Shown one piece after another: positions 6,930 to 20,310 of a stretch of 64,000 nucleotides of DNA (position 1 is its first letter; the number at the start of each line of letters is the position of its first letter). This stretch comes from Sipunculus nudus (lineage: Eukaryota > Annelida > Sipuncula > Golfingiida > Sipunculidae), in the NCBI GenBank assembly GCA_026874595.1, contig CM049320.1:3661464-3725463 (forward strand), given 5' to 3'. Both the position numbers and the translations under genes were made by a program. Below the pieces are notes generated by a model, which had not been told where the DNA came from, searched no databases, and worked only from the letters and a program-made list of their open reading frames with translations.

Positions 6930-9900
6930 ACAAAAGGTACGTTACGATTTTATACCTTTCCGATTCGCACAAGCCAACATTATATCTGAAAACAAGACAA
7001 ATCGACGAAAAAGAAGGAAGCCTATCAATGCAGGACGACCGAATAAAAAGCGCGCGTTCTTTGATTTCAGATTATTTCCCAGTTTTAGAAATGTGCATCT
7101 AACGGATGCCTTTGTCAGTTGATACATAGAAACACTGTCCAATCAGAAAAGAATGACCTCTGCAAAATAATTAAATTCCACGGCCAACCTAGATGCATGA
7201 GATACAATACAACACGGCAATGTACAGGGAGAGATTTCAAGGCTGAAAGAAAACAGAAGAGTCTATTTGTTTTTCTGCGGCCTAAATGTACTTTCTGCTA
7301 TTGAGGGAAAGGGATCGCTGATTTTGAAATGTTTATTACCCTGTCGATGCAGGGCTTCAGAAATTATTCACAGACTCATTGTAGTTTTCCACTCCACGGA
7401 AATCTTTAGTAAAAGGCGAAAGATTTGTACGTGGCTGAAGAGAAACCAGAGTGCACGCTAACCGAAACCACACCGACCCCTTGGAAGTCATTTTTCTTTT
7501 TTGTGGTATGCACAAGTTTCCTTCTCGTAAGATCAGACGCTTTCAATGCAGAACAGCAACATTGGCATATGCTTTGGTAGCTTTTCACGTATTTTCTGTA
7601 ATTTAACAAATATTTTTCCACAACTCGCGTAGCTACTACGCCATATACTATAACACGTTTCCGTTACACTGAAACAAATCCATGCAGTCAAAGGAAAGTA
7701 AAGGTACATAATCTTTTTTTTTTCAACCCGTAGCCTGTTGTGTACGAATTGATAAAATTTATTTGACAGAAACTTTTGTTTACGTTTCCTGCAATGTGGA
7801 GCCTGTCTAGACAAGTTTCGATCCTGTTAAGGCCTGAAAAAGCCTTATATCGTTCCCGTGTCGCCCTCTAGCGGACTAATGGTACGTTGCGATTTCATAC
7901 CTTTTCGATTCACACAAGCCAACATTGTATCTGAAAACAAGACAAATCGACGAAAAAGAAGAAGCCTATCAATGCAGGACGACCGAATAAAAAGCGCGCG
8001 TTCTTTGATTCCAGATTATTTCCGAGTTTTAGAAATGTGCATCTAACGGATGCCTTTGTCAGTTGATACATAGAAACACTGTCCAATCAGAAAAGAATGA
8101 CCTCTGCAAAATAATTAAATTTCACGGCCAACCTAGATGCATGAGATATAATACAACACGGCAATGTACAGGGAGAGATTTCAAGGCTGAAAGAAAACAG
8201 AAGAGTCTATTTGTTTTTCTGCGGCTTAGATGTACTTTCTGCTATTGAGGGAAAGGGATCGCTGATTTTGGAATGTTTATTACCATGCCGATGCAGGGCT
8301 TCAGAAATTAATCATAGACTCATTGTAGTGTTCCTCTCCACGGAAATCTTTAGTAAAAGGCGAAAGATTTGTACGTGGCTGAAGAGAAACCAGAGTGCAC
8401 GCTAACCGAAACCACACCGACCCCTTGGAAGGCATTTTTCTTCTTTGTGTTATGCACAAGTTTCCTTCTCGTAAGATCAAACGCTTTCAATGCAGAACAG
8501 TAACATTGGCATATGCTTTGGTAGCTTTTCACGTATTTTCTGTAATTTAACAAATATTTTTCCACAACTCGCGTAGCTACTACGCCATATACTATAACAC
8601 GTTTCTGTTACACTGAAACAAATCCATGCAGTCAAAGGAAAGTAAAGGTACATAATCTTTTTTTTTCAACCCGTAGCCTGTTGTGTACGAATTGATTAAA
8701 TTTATTTGACAGAAACTTTTGTTTACGTTTCCTGCAATGTGGAGCCTGTCTAGACAAGTTTCGATCCTGTTAAGGCCACAAGAAGCCTTTTATCGTTCCC
8801 GTGTCGCCCTCCGGCGGACAAAAGGTACGTTACGATTTGACAACTTGTAATTTAACAAATTTTTTTCACAACTCGCGTAGCTACTACGCCATATACTATA
8901 ACACGTTTCCGTTACACTGAAACAAATCCATGCAGTCAAAGGAAAGTAAAGTGTATAGTCATTTTTTGCATCTCGTAGCCTGTTGTGTACCAGTTGATTA
9001 CATTTATTTGACAGAAACTATTGTGGTTAGGTTTCCTGCAATGTGGAGCCTGTCTAGACAAGTTTCGATCCTGTTAAGGCTACAAGAAGCCTTATATCGT
9101 TCCCGTGTCGCCCTCTAGCGGACGAAAGGTACGTTGCGATTTCATACCTTTTCGATTCGCACAAGCCATTATTGTATCTGAAAACAAGACAAATCGACGA
9201 AAAAGAAGGAAGTCTGTAAATGCGGGAAGACCGAATAAAAAGCGCGCGTTCTTTGATTCCAGATTATTTCCCAGTTTTAGTAATGTGCATCTAACGGATG
9301 CGTTTGTCAGTTGATTCATAGAAACAGTGTCCAATCAAAAAAGGATGACCTCTGCAAAATAATTAATTTCCCACGGCCACCCTAGATGCATGAGACACAA
9401 TACAACACGGCAATGTACAGGGAGAGATTTCAAGGCTGAAAGAAAACAGAAGAGTCTATTTTTTCCTGCGGCTTAAATGTACTTTCTGCTATTGAGGGAA
9501 AGGGATCGCTGATTTTGGAATGTTTATTACCCTGCCGATGCAGGGCTTCAGAAATTAATCATAGACTCATTGTTGTGTTCCTCTCCACGGAAATCTTTAG
9601 TAAAAGGCGAAAGATTTGTACGTGGCTGAAGAGAAACCAGAGTGCACGCTAACCGAAACCACTCCGACCCCTTGGAAGGCATTTTTCTTTTTTGTGGTAT
9701 GCACAAATTACCTTCTCGTAAGATCAGACGCTTTCAATGCAGAACAGCAACATTGGCATATGCTTAGCTAGCTTTTATCGTATTTTCTGTAATTTAACCA
9801 ATATGTTTTCACACCTCGCTTAGCTACTACGCCATATTCTATAACACGTTTCCCTTACACTAAAACAAATCAATGCAGTCAAATGAAAGTAAAGGTGTAT

Positions 9901-12230
9901 AGTCATTTTTTTTGCATCTCGTAGCCTCTTGTGTACGAATTGATTAAATGTATTTGACAGAAATTATTCTGTTTAGGTTCCCTGCAATGTGGAGCCTGTC
10001 TAGACAAGTTTCGATCCTGTTAAGGCCACAAGAAGCCTTATATCGTTCCCGTGTCGCCCTCTAGCGGACAAAAGGTACGTTACGATTTTATATCTTTTCG
10101 ATTCGCACAAGCCAACATTATATCTGAAAACAAGACAAATCGACGAAAAAGAAGGAAGCTTATCAATGCAGGACGACCGAATAAAAAGCGCGCGTTCTTT
10201 GATTCCAGATTATTTCCCAGTTTTAGAAATGTGCATCTAACGGATGCCTTTGTCAGTTGATACATAGAAACACTGTCCAATCAGAAAAGAATGACCTCTG
10301 CAAAATAATTAAATTCCACGGCCAACCTGGATGCATGAGATACAATAAAACACGGCAATGTACAGGGAGAGATTTCAAGGCTGAAAGAAAACAGAAGAGT
10401 ATTTGTTTTTCTGCGGCTTAAATGTACTTTCTGCTATTGAGGGGAAGGGATCGCTGATTTTGAAATGTTTATTACCCTGCCGATGCAGGGCTTCAGAAAT
10501 TATTCATAGACTCATTGTAGTGTTCCTCTCCACGGAAATCTTTAGTAAAAGGCGAAAGATTTGTACGTGGCTGAAGAGAAACCAGAGTGCACGCTAACCG
10601 AAACCACACCGACCCCTTGGAAGGCATTTTTCTTTTTTGTGGTATGCACAAGTTTCCTTCTCGTAAGATCAGACGCTTTCAATGCAGAACAGTAACATTG
10701 GCATATGCTTTGGTAGCTTTTCATGTATTTTCTGTAATTTAACAAATATGTTTCCACAACTCGCGTAGCTACTACGCCATATACTATAACACGTTTCCGT
10801 TACACTGAAACAAATCCATGCAGTCAAAGGAAAGTAAAGTGTATAGTCATTTTTTGCATCTCGTAGCCTGTTGTGTACCAGTTGATTACATTTATTTGAC
10901 AGAAACTATTGTGGTTAGGTTTCCTGCAATGTGGAGCCTGTCTAGACAAGTTTCGATCCTGTTAAGGCCTCAAGAAGCCTTATATCGTTCCCGTGTCGCC
11001 CTCTAGCGGACGAAAGGTACGTTGCGATTTCATACCTTTTCGATTCGCACAAGCCAACATTGTATCTGAAAACAAGACAAATCGACGAAAAAGAAGAAGC
11101 CTATCAATGCAGGACGACCGAATAAAAAGCGCGCGTTCTTTGATTCCAGATTAATACCCAGTTTTAGAAATGTGCATCTAACGGATGCCTTTGTCAGTTG
11201 ATACATAGAAGCACTGTCCAATCAGAAAAGAATGACCTCTGCAAAATAATTAAATTCCACGGCCAACCTAGATGCATGAGATACAATACAACACGGCAAT
11301 GTACAGGGAGAGATTTCAAGGCTGAAAGAAAACAGAAGAGTCTATTTGTTTTTCTGCGGCTTAAATGTACTTTCTGCTATTGAGGGGAAGGGATCGCTGA
11401 TTTTGAAATGTTTATTACCCTGCCGATGCAGGGCTTCAGAAATTAATCATAGACTCATTGTTGTGTTCCTCTCCACGGAAATCTTTAGTAAAAGGCGAAA
11501 GATTTGTACGTGGCTGAAGAGAAACCAGAGTGCACGCCAACCGAAACCACACCGACCCCTTGGAAGGCATTTTTCTTTTTTGTGGTATGCACAAGTTTCC
11601 TTCTCGTAAGATCAGACGCTTTCAATGCAGAACAGTAACATTGGCATATGCTTTGGTAGCTTTTCACGTATTTTCTGTAATTTAACAAATATTTTTCCAC
11701 AACTCGCGTAGCTACTACGCCATATACTATAACACCTTTTTGTTCCATGCAGTCAAAGGAAAGTAAAGTGTATAGTCATTTTTTTGCATCTCGTAGCCTG
11801 TTGTGTACCAGTTGATTACATTTACTTGACAAAAACTATTGTGGTTAGGTTTCCTGCAATGTGGAGCCTGTCTAGACAAGTTTCGATCCTGTTAAGGCCA
11901 CAAGAAGCCTTTTATCGTTCCCGTGTCGCCCTCCGGCGGACAAAAGGTACGTTACGATTTGACAACTTGTAATTTAACATATATTTTTTCACAACTCGCG
12001 TAGCTACTACGCCATATACTATAACACGTTTCCGTTACACTGAAACAAATCCATGCAGTCAAAGGAAAGTAAAGTGTATAGTCATTTTTTGCATCTCGTA
12101 GCCTGTTGTGTACCAGTTGATTACATTTATTTGACAGAAACTATTGTGGTTAGGTTTCCTGCAATGTGGAGCCTGTCTAGACAAGTTTCGATCCTGTTAA
12201 GGCTACAAGAAGCCTTATATCGTTCCCGTG
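6916..12230 (+). repeat. Proximal satellite section, irregular long/short order
   Basis: Long monomers start at 6916, 7861, 9108, 10054 and 10996. Short monomers start at 8804 and 11926. The long/short order is irregular and the copies are more varied. The monomer from 9108 has several private changes, such as a different base run at 9366-9380 and a shortened T-run near 9460. No higher-order period is evident in this section. Confidence 0.8.
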
Positions 12231-15200
12231 TCGCCCTCTAGCGGACGAAAGGTACGTTGCGATTTCATACCTTTTCGATTCGCACAAGCCAACATTGTAT
12301 CTGAAAACAAGACAAATCGAGGAAAAAGAAGGAAGTCTGTAAATGCAGGACGACCGAATAAAAAGCGCGCGTTCTTTGATTCCAGATTATTTCCCAGTTT
12401 TAGAAATGTGCATCTAACGGATGCCTTTGTCAGTTGATACATAGAAACACTGTCCAATCAGAAAAGAATGACCTCTGCAAAATAATTAAATTCCACGGCC
12501 AACCTAGATGCATGAGATACAATACAACACGGCAATGTACAGGGAGAGATTTCAAGGCTGAAAGAAAACAGAAGAGTCTATTTGTTTTTCTGCGGCCTAA
12601 ATGTACTTTCTGCTATTGAGGGAAAGGGATCGCTGATTTTGAAATGTTTATTACCATGCCGATGCAGGGCTTCAGAAATTAATCATAGACTCATTGTAGT
12701 GTTCCTCTCCACGGAAATCTTTAGTAAAAGGCGAAAGATTTGGACGTGGCTGAAGAGAAACCAGAGTGCACGCTAACCGAAACCACACCGACCCCTTGGA
12801 AGGCATTTTTCTTTTTTGTGGTATGCACAAGTTTCCTTCTCGTAAGATCAGACGCTTTCAATGCAGAACAGTAACATTGGCATATGCTTTGGTAGCTTTT
12901 CACGTATTTTCTGTAATTTAACAAATATTTTTCCACAACTCGCGTAGCTACTACGCCATATACTATAACACGTTTTTGTTCCATGCAGTCAAAGGAAAGT
13001 AAAGTGTATAGTCATTTTTTTGCATCTCGTAGCCTGTTGTGTACCAGTTGATTACATTTACTTGACAGAAACTATTGTGGTTAGGTTTCCTGCAATGTGG
13101 AGCCTGTCTAGACAAGTTTCGATCCTGTTAAGGCCACAAGAAGCCTTTTATCGTTCCCGTGTCGCCCTCCGGCCGACAAAAGGTACGTTACGATTTGACA
13201 ACTTGTAATTTAACAAATATTTTTTCACAACTCGCGTTGCTACTACGCCATATACTATAACACGTTTCCGTTACACTGAAACAAATCCATGCAGTCAAAG
13301 GAAAGTAAAGTGTATAGTCATTTTTTGCATCTCGTAGCCTGTTGTGTACCAGTTGATTACATTTATTTGACAGAAACTATTGTGGTTAGGTTTCCTGCAA
13401 TGTGGAGCCTGTCTAGACAAGTTTCGATCCTGTTAAGGCTACAAGAAGCCTTATATCGTTCCCGTGTCGCCCTCTAGCGGACGAAAGGTACGTTGCGATT
13501 TCATACCTTTTCGATTCGCACAAGCCAACATTGTATCTGAAAACAAGACAAATCGACGAAAAAGAAGGAAGTCTGTAAATGCAGGACGACCGAATAAAAA
13601 GCGCGCGTTCTTTGATTCCAGATTATTTCCCAGTTTTAGAAATGTGCATCTAACGGATGCCTTTGTCAGTTGATACATAGAAACACTGTCCAATCAGAAA
13701 AGAATGACCTCTGCAAAATAATTAAATTCCACGGCCAACCTAGATGCATGAGATACAATACAACACGGCAATGTACAGGGAGAGATTTCAAGGCTGAAAG
13801 AAAACAGAAGAGTCTATTTGTTTTTCTGCGGCCTAAATGTACTTTCTGCTATTGAGGGAAAGGGATCGCTGATTTTGAAATGTTTATTACCCTGCCGATG
13901 CAGGGCTTCAGAAATTAATCATAGACTCATTGTAGTGTTCCTCTCCACGGAAATCTTTAGTAAAAGGCGAAAGATTTGTACGTGGCTGAAGAGAAACCAG
14001 AGTGCACGCTAACCGAAACCACACCGACCCCTTGGAAGGCATTTTTCTTTTTTGTGGTATGCACAAGTTTCCTTCTCGTAAGATCAGACGCTTTCAATGC
14101 AGAACAGCAACATTTCCATATGCTTAGCTAGCTTTTAACGTATTTTCTGTAATTTAACAAATATGTTTTCACATTTCGCGTAGCTACTACGCCATATACT
14201 ATAACACGTTTCCGTTACACTGAAAGAAATCCATGCAGTCAAAGGAAAGTAAAGGTACATAATCTTTTTTTTTCAACCCGTAGCCTGTTGTGTACGAATT
14301 GATTAAATTTATTTGACAGAAACTTTTGTTTACGTTTCCTGCAATGTGGAGCCTGTCTAGACAAGTTTCGATCCTGTTAAGGCCACAAGAAGCCTTTTAT
14401 CGTTCCCGTGTCGCCCTCCGGCGGACAAAAGGTACGTTACGATTTGACAACTTGTAATTTAACAAATATTTTTTCACAACTCGCGTAGCTACTACGCCAT
14501 ATACTATAACACGTTTCCGTTACACTGAAACAAATCCATGCAGTCAAAGGAAAGTAAAGTGTATAGTCATTTTTTGCATCTCGTAGCCTGTTGTGTACCA
14601 GTTGATTACATTTATTTGACAGAAACTATTGTGGTTAGGTTTCCTGCAATGTGGAGCCTGTCTAGACAAGTTTCGATCCTGTTAAGGCCTCAAGAAGCCT
14701 TATATCGTTCCCGTGTCGCCCTCTAGCGGACAAAAGGTACGTTACGATTTCATATCTTTTCGATTCGCACAAGCCAACATTATATCTGAAAACAAGACAA
14801 ATCGACGAAAAAGAAGGAAGCCTATCAATGCAGGACGACCGAATAAAAAGCGCGCGTTCTTTGATTCCAGATTATTTCCCAGTTTTAGAAATGTGCATCT
14901 AACGGATGCCTTTGTCAGTTGATACATAGAAACACTGTCCAATCAGAAAAGAATGACCTCTGCAAAATAATTAAATTCCACGGCCAACCTAGATGCATGA
15001 GATACAATACAACACGGCAATGTACAGGGAGAGATTTCAAGGCTGAAAGAAAACAGAAGAGTCTATTTGTTTTTCTGCGGCTTAAATGTACTTTCTGCTA
15101 TTGAGGGAAAGGGATCGCTGATTTTGGAATGTTTATTACCATGCCGATGCAGGGCTTCAGAAATTAATCATAGACTCATTGTAGTGTTCCTCTCCACGGA

Positions 15201-18200
15201 AATCTTTAGTAAAAGGCGAAAGATTTGTACGTGGCTGAAGAGAAACCAGAGTGCACGCTAACCGAAACCACACCGACCCCTTGGAAGGCATTTTTCTTTT
15301 TTGTGGTATGCACAAGTTTCCTTCTCGTAAGATCAGACGCTTTCAATGCAGAACAGTAACATTGGCATATGCTTTGGTAGCTTTTCACGTATTTTCTGTA
15401 ATTTAACAAATATTTTTCCACAACTCGCGTAGCTACTACGCCATATACTATAACACGTTTTTGTTCCATGCAGTCAAAGGAAAGTAAAGTGTATAGTCAT
15501 TTTTTTGCATCTCGTAGCCTGTTGTGTACCAGTTGATTACATTTACTTGACAAAAACTATTGTGGTTAGGTTTCCTGCAATGTGGAGCCTGTCTAGACAA
15601 GTTTCGATCCTGTTAAGGCCACAAGAAGCCTTTTATCGTTCCCGTGTCGCCCTCCGGCCGACAAAAGGTACGTTACGATTTGACAACTTGTAATTTAACA
15701 TATATTTTTTCACAACTCGCGTAGCTACTACGCCATATACTATAACACGTTTCCGTTACACTGAAACAAATCCATGCAGTCAAAGGAAAGTAAAGTGTAT
15801 AGTCATTTTTTGCATCTCGTAGCCTGTTGTGTACCAGTTGATTACATTTATTTGACAGAAACTATTGTGGTTAGGTTTCCTGCAATGTGGAGCCTGTCTA
15901 GACAAGTTTCGATCCTGTTAAGGCTACAAGAAGCCTTATATCGTTCCGGTGTCGCCCTCTAGCGGACGAAAGGTACGTTGCGATTTCATACCTTTTCGAT
16001 TCGCACAAGCCAACATTTTATCTGAAAACAAGACAAATCGAAGAAAAAGAAGGAAGTCTGTAAATGCAGGACGACCGAATAAAAAGCGCGCGTTCTTTGA
16101 TTCCAGATTATTTCCCAGTTTTAGAAATGTGCATCTAACGGATGCCTTTGTCAGTTGATACATAGAAACACTGTCCAATCAGAAAAGAATGACCTCTGCA
16201 AAATAATTAAATTCCACGGCCAACCTAGATGCATGAGATACAATACAACACGGCAATGTACAGGGAGAGATTTCAAGGCTGAAAGAAAACAGAAGAGTCT
16301 ATTTGTTTTTCTGCGGCCTAAATGTACTTTCTGCTATTGAGGGAAAGGGATCGCTGATTTTGAAATGTTTATTACCATGCCGATGCAGGGCTTCAGAAAT
16401 TAATCATAGACTCATTGTAGTGTTCCTCTCCACGGAAATCTTTAGTAAAAGGCGAAAGATTTGTACGTGGCTGAAGAGAAACCAGAGTGCACGCTAACCG
16501 AAACCACACCGACCCCTTGGAAGGCATTTTTCTTTTTTGTGGTATGCACAAGTTTCCTTCTCGTAAGATCAGACGCTTTCAATGCAGAACAGTAACATTG
16601 GCATATGCTTTGGTAGCTTTTCACGTATTTTCTGTAATTTAACAAATATTTTTCCACAACTCGCGTAGCTACTACGCCATATACTATAACACGTTTTTGT
16701 TCCATGCAGTCAAAGGAAAGTAAAGTGTATAGTCATTTTTTTGCATCTCGTAGCCTGTTGTGTACCAGTTGATTACATTTACTTGACAGAAACTATTGTG
16801 GTTAGGTTTCCTGCATTGTGGAGCCTGTCTAGACAAGTTTCGATCCTGTTAAGGCCACAAGAAGCCTTTTATCGTTCCCGTGTCGCCCTCCGGCCGACAA
16901 AAGGTACGTTACGATTTGACAACTTGTAATTTAACAAATATTTTTTCACAACTCGCGTAGCTACTACGCCATATACTATAACACGTTTCCGTTACACTGA
17001 AACAAATCCATGCAGTCAAAGGAAAGTAAAGTGTATAGTCATTTTTTGCATCTCGTAGCCTGTTGTGTACCAGTTGATTACATTTATTTGACAGAAACTA
17101 TTGTGGTTAGGTTTCCTGCAATGTGGAGCCTGTCTAGACAAGTTTCGATCCTGTTAAGGCTACAAGAAGCCTTATATCGTTCCCGTGTCGCCCTCTAGCG
17201 GACGAAAGGTACGTTGCGATTTCATACCTTTTCGATTCGCACAAGCCAACATTGTATCTGAAAACAAGACAAATCGACGAAAAAGAAGGAAGTCTGTAAA
17301 TGCAGGACGACCGAATAAAAAGCGCGCGTTCTTTGATTCCAGATTATTTCCCAGTTTTAGAAATGTGCATCTAACGGATGCCTTTTTCAGTTGATACATA
17401 GAAACACTGTCCAATCAGAAAAGAATGACCTCTGCAAAATAATTAAATTCCACGGCCAACCTAGATGCATGAGATACAATACAACACGGCAATGTACAGG
17501 GAGAGATTTCAAGGCTGAAAGAAAACAGAAGAGTCTATTTGTTTGTCTGCGGCCTAAATGTACTTTCTGCTATTGAGGGAAAGGGATCGCTGATTTTGAA
17601 ATGTTTATTACCCTTCCGATGCAGGGCTTCAGAAATTAATCATAGACTCATTGTAGTGTTCCTCTACACGGAAATCTTTAGTAAAAGGCGAAAGATTTGT
17701 ACGTGGCTGAAGAGAAACCAGAGTGCACGCTAACCGAAACCACACCGACCCCTTGGAAGGCATTTTTCTTTTTTTTTGGTATGCACAAGTTTCCTTCTCG
17801 TAAGATCAGACGCTTTCAATGCAGAACAGTGACATTGGCATATGCTTTGGTAGCTTTTCACGTATTTTCTGTAATTTAACAAATATTTTTCCACAACTCG
17901 CGTAGCTACTACGCCATATACTATAACACGTTTTTGTTCCATGCAGTCAAAGGAAAGTAAAGTGTATAGTCATTTATTTGCATCTCGTAGCCTGTTGTGT
18001 ACCAGTTGATTACATTTACTTGACAGAAACTATTGTGGTTAGGTTTCCTGCAATGTGGAGCCTGTCTAGACAAGTTTCGATCCTGTTAAGGCCACAAGAA
18101 GCCTTTTATCGTTACCGTGTCGCCCTCCGGCGGACAAAAGGTACGTTACGATTTGACAACTTGTAATTTAACAAATATTTTTTCACAACTCGCGTAGCTA

Positions 18201-18424
18201 CTACGCCATATACTATAACACGTTTCCGTTACACTGAAACAAATCCATGCAGTCAAAGGAAAGTAAAGTGTATAGTCATTTTTTGCATCTCGTAGCCTGT
18301 TGTGTACCAGTTGATTACATTTATTTGACAGAAACTATTGTGGTTAGGTTTCCTGCAATGTGGAGCATGTCTAGACAAGTTTCGATCCTGTTAAGGCTAC
18401 AAGAAGCCTTATATCGTTCCCGTG
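12231..18424 (+). repeat. Five successive long+short dimers
   Basis: Regular dimers start at 12231, 13467, 14716, 15952 and 17188, with lengths 1236, 1249, 1236, 1236 and 1237 bp. Their short halves start at 13162, 14411, 15647, 16883 and 18120. The 1236/1249 difference comes from a 12-13-bp deletion in the long half, where the TCCGTTACACTGAAACAAAT part is shortened to TTTGT before TCCATGCAGTC. The simple alternation shows the dimer itself was the unit of amplification here. Confidence 0.85.
13162..13466 (+). repeat. Reference short monomer (~305 bp)
   Basis: It begins with the diverged mark TCGCCCTCCGGCCG and AAAAGGTACGTTACGATTT. A unique GACAACTT joins it directly to GTAATTTAACAAAT and the rest of the long-monomer 3' part. 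It is therefore a long monomer lacking about 640 bp of its middle (from CATACCTTTT to TATTTTCT). It keeps the GCGTAG hairpin and TGTCTAGACA. It loses AATAAA, GCGCGC and the CCCTGC hairpin. All 24 short copies share this one junction, so it arose once and then amplified together with an adjacent long copy. Confidence 0.85.
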
Positions 18425-20310
18425 TCGCCCTCTAGCGGACGAAAGATACGTTGCGATTTCATACCTTTTCGATTCGCACAAGCCAACATTGTATCTGAAA
18501 ACAAGACAAATCGACGAAAAAGAAGGAAGTCTGTAAATGCAGGACGACCGAATAAAAAGCGCGCGTTCTTTGATTCCAGATTATTTCCCAGTTTTAGAAA
18601 TGTGCATCTAACGGATGCCTTTGTCAGTTGATACATAGAAACACTGTCCAATCAGAAAAGAATGACCTCTGCAAAATAATTAAATTCCACGGCCAACCTA
18701 GATGCATGAGATACAATACAACACGGCAATGTACAGGGAGAGATTTCAAGGCTGAAAGAAAACAGAAGAGTCTATTTGTTTTTCTGCGGCTTATATGTAC
18801 TTTCTGCTATTGAGGTAAATGGATCGCTGATTTTGAAATGTTTATTACCCTGCCGATGCAGGGCTTCAGAAATTAATCATAGACTCATTGTAGTGTTCCT
18901 CTCCACGGAAATCTTTAGTAAAAGGCGAAAGATTTGTACGTGGCTGAAGAGAAACCGGAGTGCACGCTAACCGAAACCACACCGACCCCTTGGAAGTCAT
19001 TTTTCTTTTTTGTGGTATGCACAAGTTTCCTTCTCGTAAGATCAGACGCTTTCAATGCAGAACAGCAACATTGGCATATGCTTTGGTAGCTTTTCACGTA
19101 TTTTCTGTAATTTAACAAATATGTTTTCACAACTCGCGTGGCTTACGCCATATTCTTTAAAACGTTTCCGTTACACTGACACAAAGCAATGCAGTCAAAG
19201 GAAAGTAAAGGTGTATAGTCATTTTTTTCATCTTGTAGCCTGATATGTACGAATTGATTAAATGTATTTGACAGAAATTATTGTGTTTAGGTGTCCTCTA
19301 ATGTGGAGCCTGTCTAGACAAGTTTCGATCCTGTAAAGGCCACAAGAAGTCTTTTATCGTTCCCGTGTCGCCCTCTAGCGGACGAAAGGTACGTTACGAT
19401 TTCATACCTTTTCGATTCGCACAAGCCAACATTGTATCTGAAAACAAGACAAATCGACGAAAAAGAAGGAAGTCTGTAAATGCAGGACGACCGAATAAAA
19501 AGCGCGCGTTCTTTGATTCCAGATTATTTCCCAGTTTTAGAAATGTGCATCTAACGGATGCCTTTGTCAGTTGATACATAGAAACACTGTCCAATCAGAA
19601 AAGAATGACCTCTGCAAAATAATTAAATTCCACGGCCAACCTAGATGCATGAGATACAATACAACACGGCAATGTACAGGGAGAGATTTCAAGGCTGAAA
19701 GAAAACAGAAGAGTCTATTTGTTTTTCTGCGGCTTATATGTACTTTCTGCTATTGAGGTAAATGGATCGCTGATTTTGAAATGTTTATTACCCTGCCGAT
19801 GCAGGGCTTCAGAAATTAATCATAGACTCATTGTAGTGTTCCTCTCCACGGAAATCTTTAGTAAAAGGCGAAAGATTTGTACGTGGCTGAAGAGAAACCG
19901 GAGTGCACGCTAACCGAAACCACACCGACCCCTTGGAAGTCATTTTTCTTTTTTGTGGTATGCACAAGTTTCCTTCTCGTAAGATCAGACGCTTTCAATG
20001 CAGAACAGCAACATTGGCATATGCTTTGGTAGCTTTTCACGTATTTTCTGTAATTTAACAAATATGTTTTCACAACTCGCGTGGCTTACGCCATATTCTT
20101 TAAAACGTTTCCGTTACACTGACACAAAGCAATGCAGTCAAAGGAAAGTAAAGGTGTATAGTCATTTTTTTCATCTTGTAGCCTGATATGTACGAATTGA
20201 TTAAATGTATTTGACAGAAATTATTGTGTTTAGGTGTCCTCTAATGTGGAGCCTGTCTAGACAAGTTTCGATCCTGTAAAGGCCACAAGAAGTCTTTTAT
20301 CGTTCCCGTG
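18425..20310 (+). repeat. Two near-identical 943-bp long monomers
   Basis: Consecutive long monomers with phase marks exactly 943 bp apart (18425, 19368, then 20311). They share a private pair of changes in TTGAGGTAAATGG (near 18811 and 19754) and AACCGGAGTGC, which other copies lack. This indicates a very recent 943-bp tandem duplication, roughly 18.7-19.7 kb against 19.7-20.6 kb. Both also carry the shortened GCGTGGCTTACGC hairpin. Confidence 0.85.
19368..20310 (+). repeat. Reference long monomer (943 bp)
   Basis: Landmarks in order: TCGCCCTCTAGCGG; AAAACAAGACAAATCGACG; CGAATAAAAAGCGCGCG, containing AATAAA and GCGCGC; CATCTAACGGATGCC; CAATGTACAGGGAGAG; in most copies the hairpin CCCTGC-CGAT-GCAGGG; AAAGGCGAAAGATTTGTACG; GAGTGCACGCTAACC; TTCCTTCTCGTAAGATC; TTCTGTAATTTAAC; the hairpin GCGTAG-CTA-CTACGC (here the shortened GCGTGGCTTACGC form); TTGACAGAAA; the palindrome TGTCTAGACA; and TTTCGATCCTGT. 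No tRNA- or 5S-like domain is convincing. I do not recognise the family. Confidence 0.85.

Noticed and set aside
6913-7142. Recurrent 60-87-codon frames on both strands in each monomer (Lys/Arg-rich plus-strand, Cys-containing minus-strand)
   Set aside because: Overlapping frames on both strands are equally conserved, they need non-ATG starts in many copies, and they are lost by indels elsewhere. No codon-type substitution pattern was seen by eye.
19320-19336. Possible CENP-B box or RNA polymerase III B box in the monomer (TTTCGATCC)
   Set aside because: The CENP-B pattern NTTCGNNNNANNCGGGN is not met in either orientation (CCCGTGT lacks the required CGAA). The B-box fit has a mismatch at the first G and no good A box at a suitable distance, so no tRNA-derived SINE is claimed.
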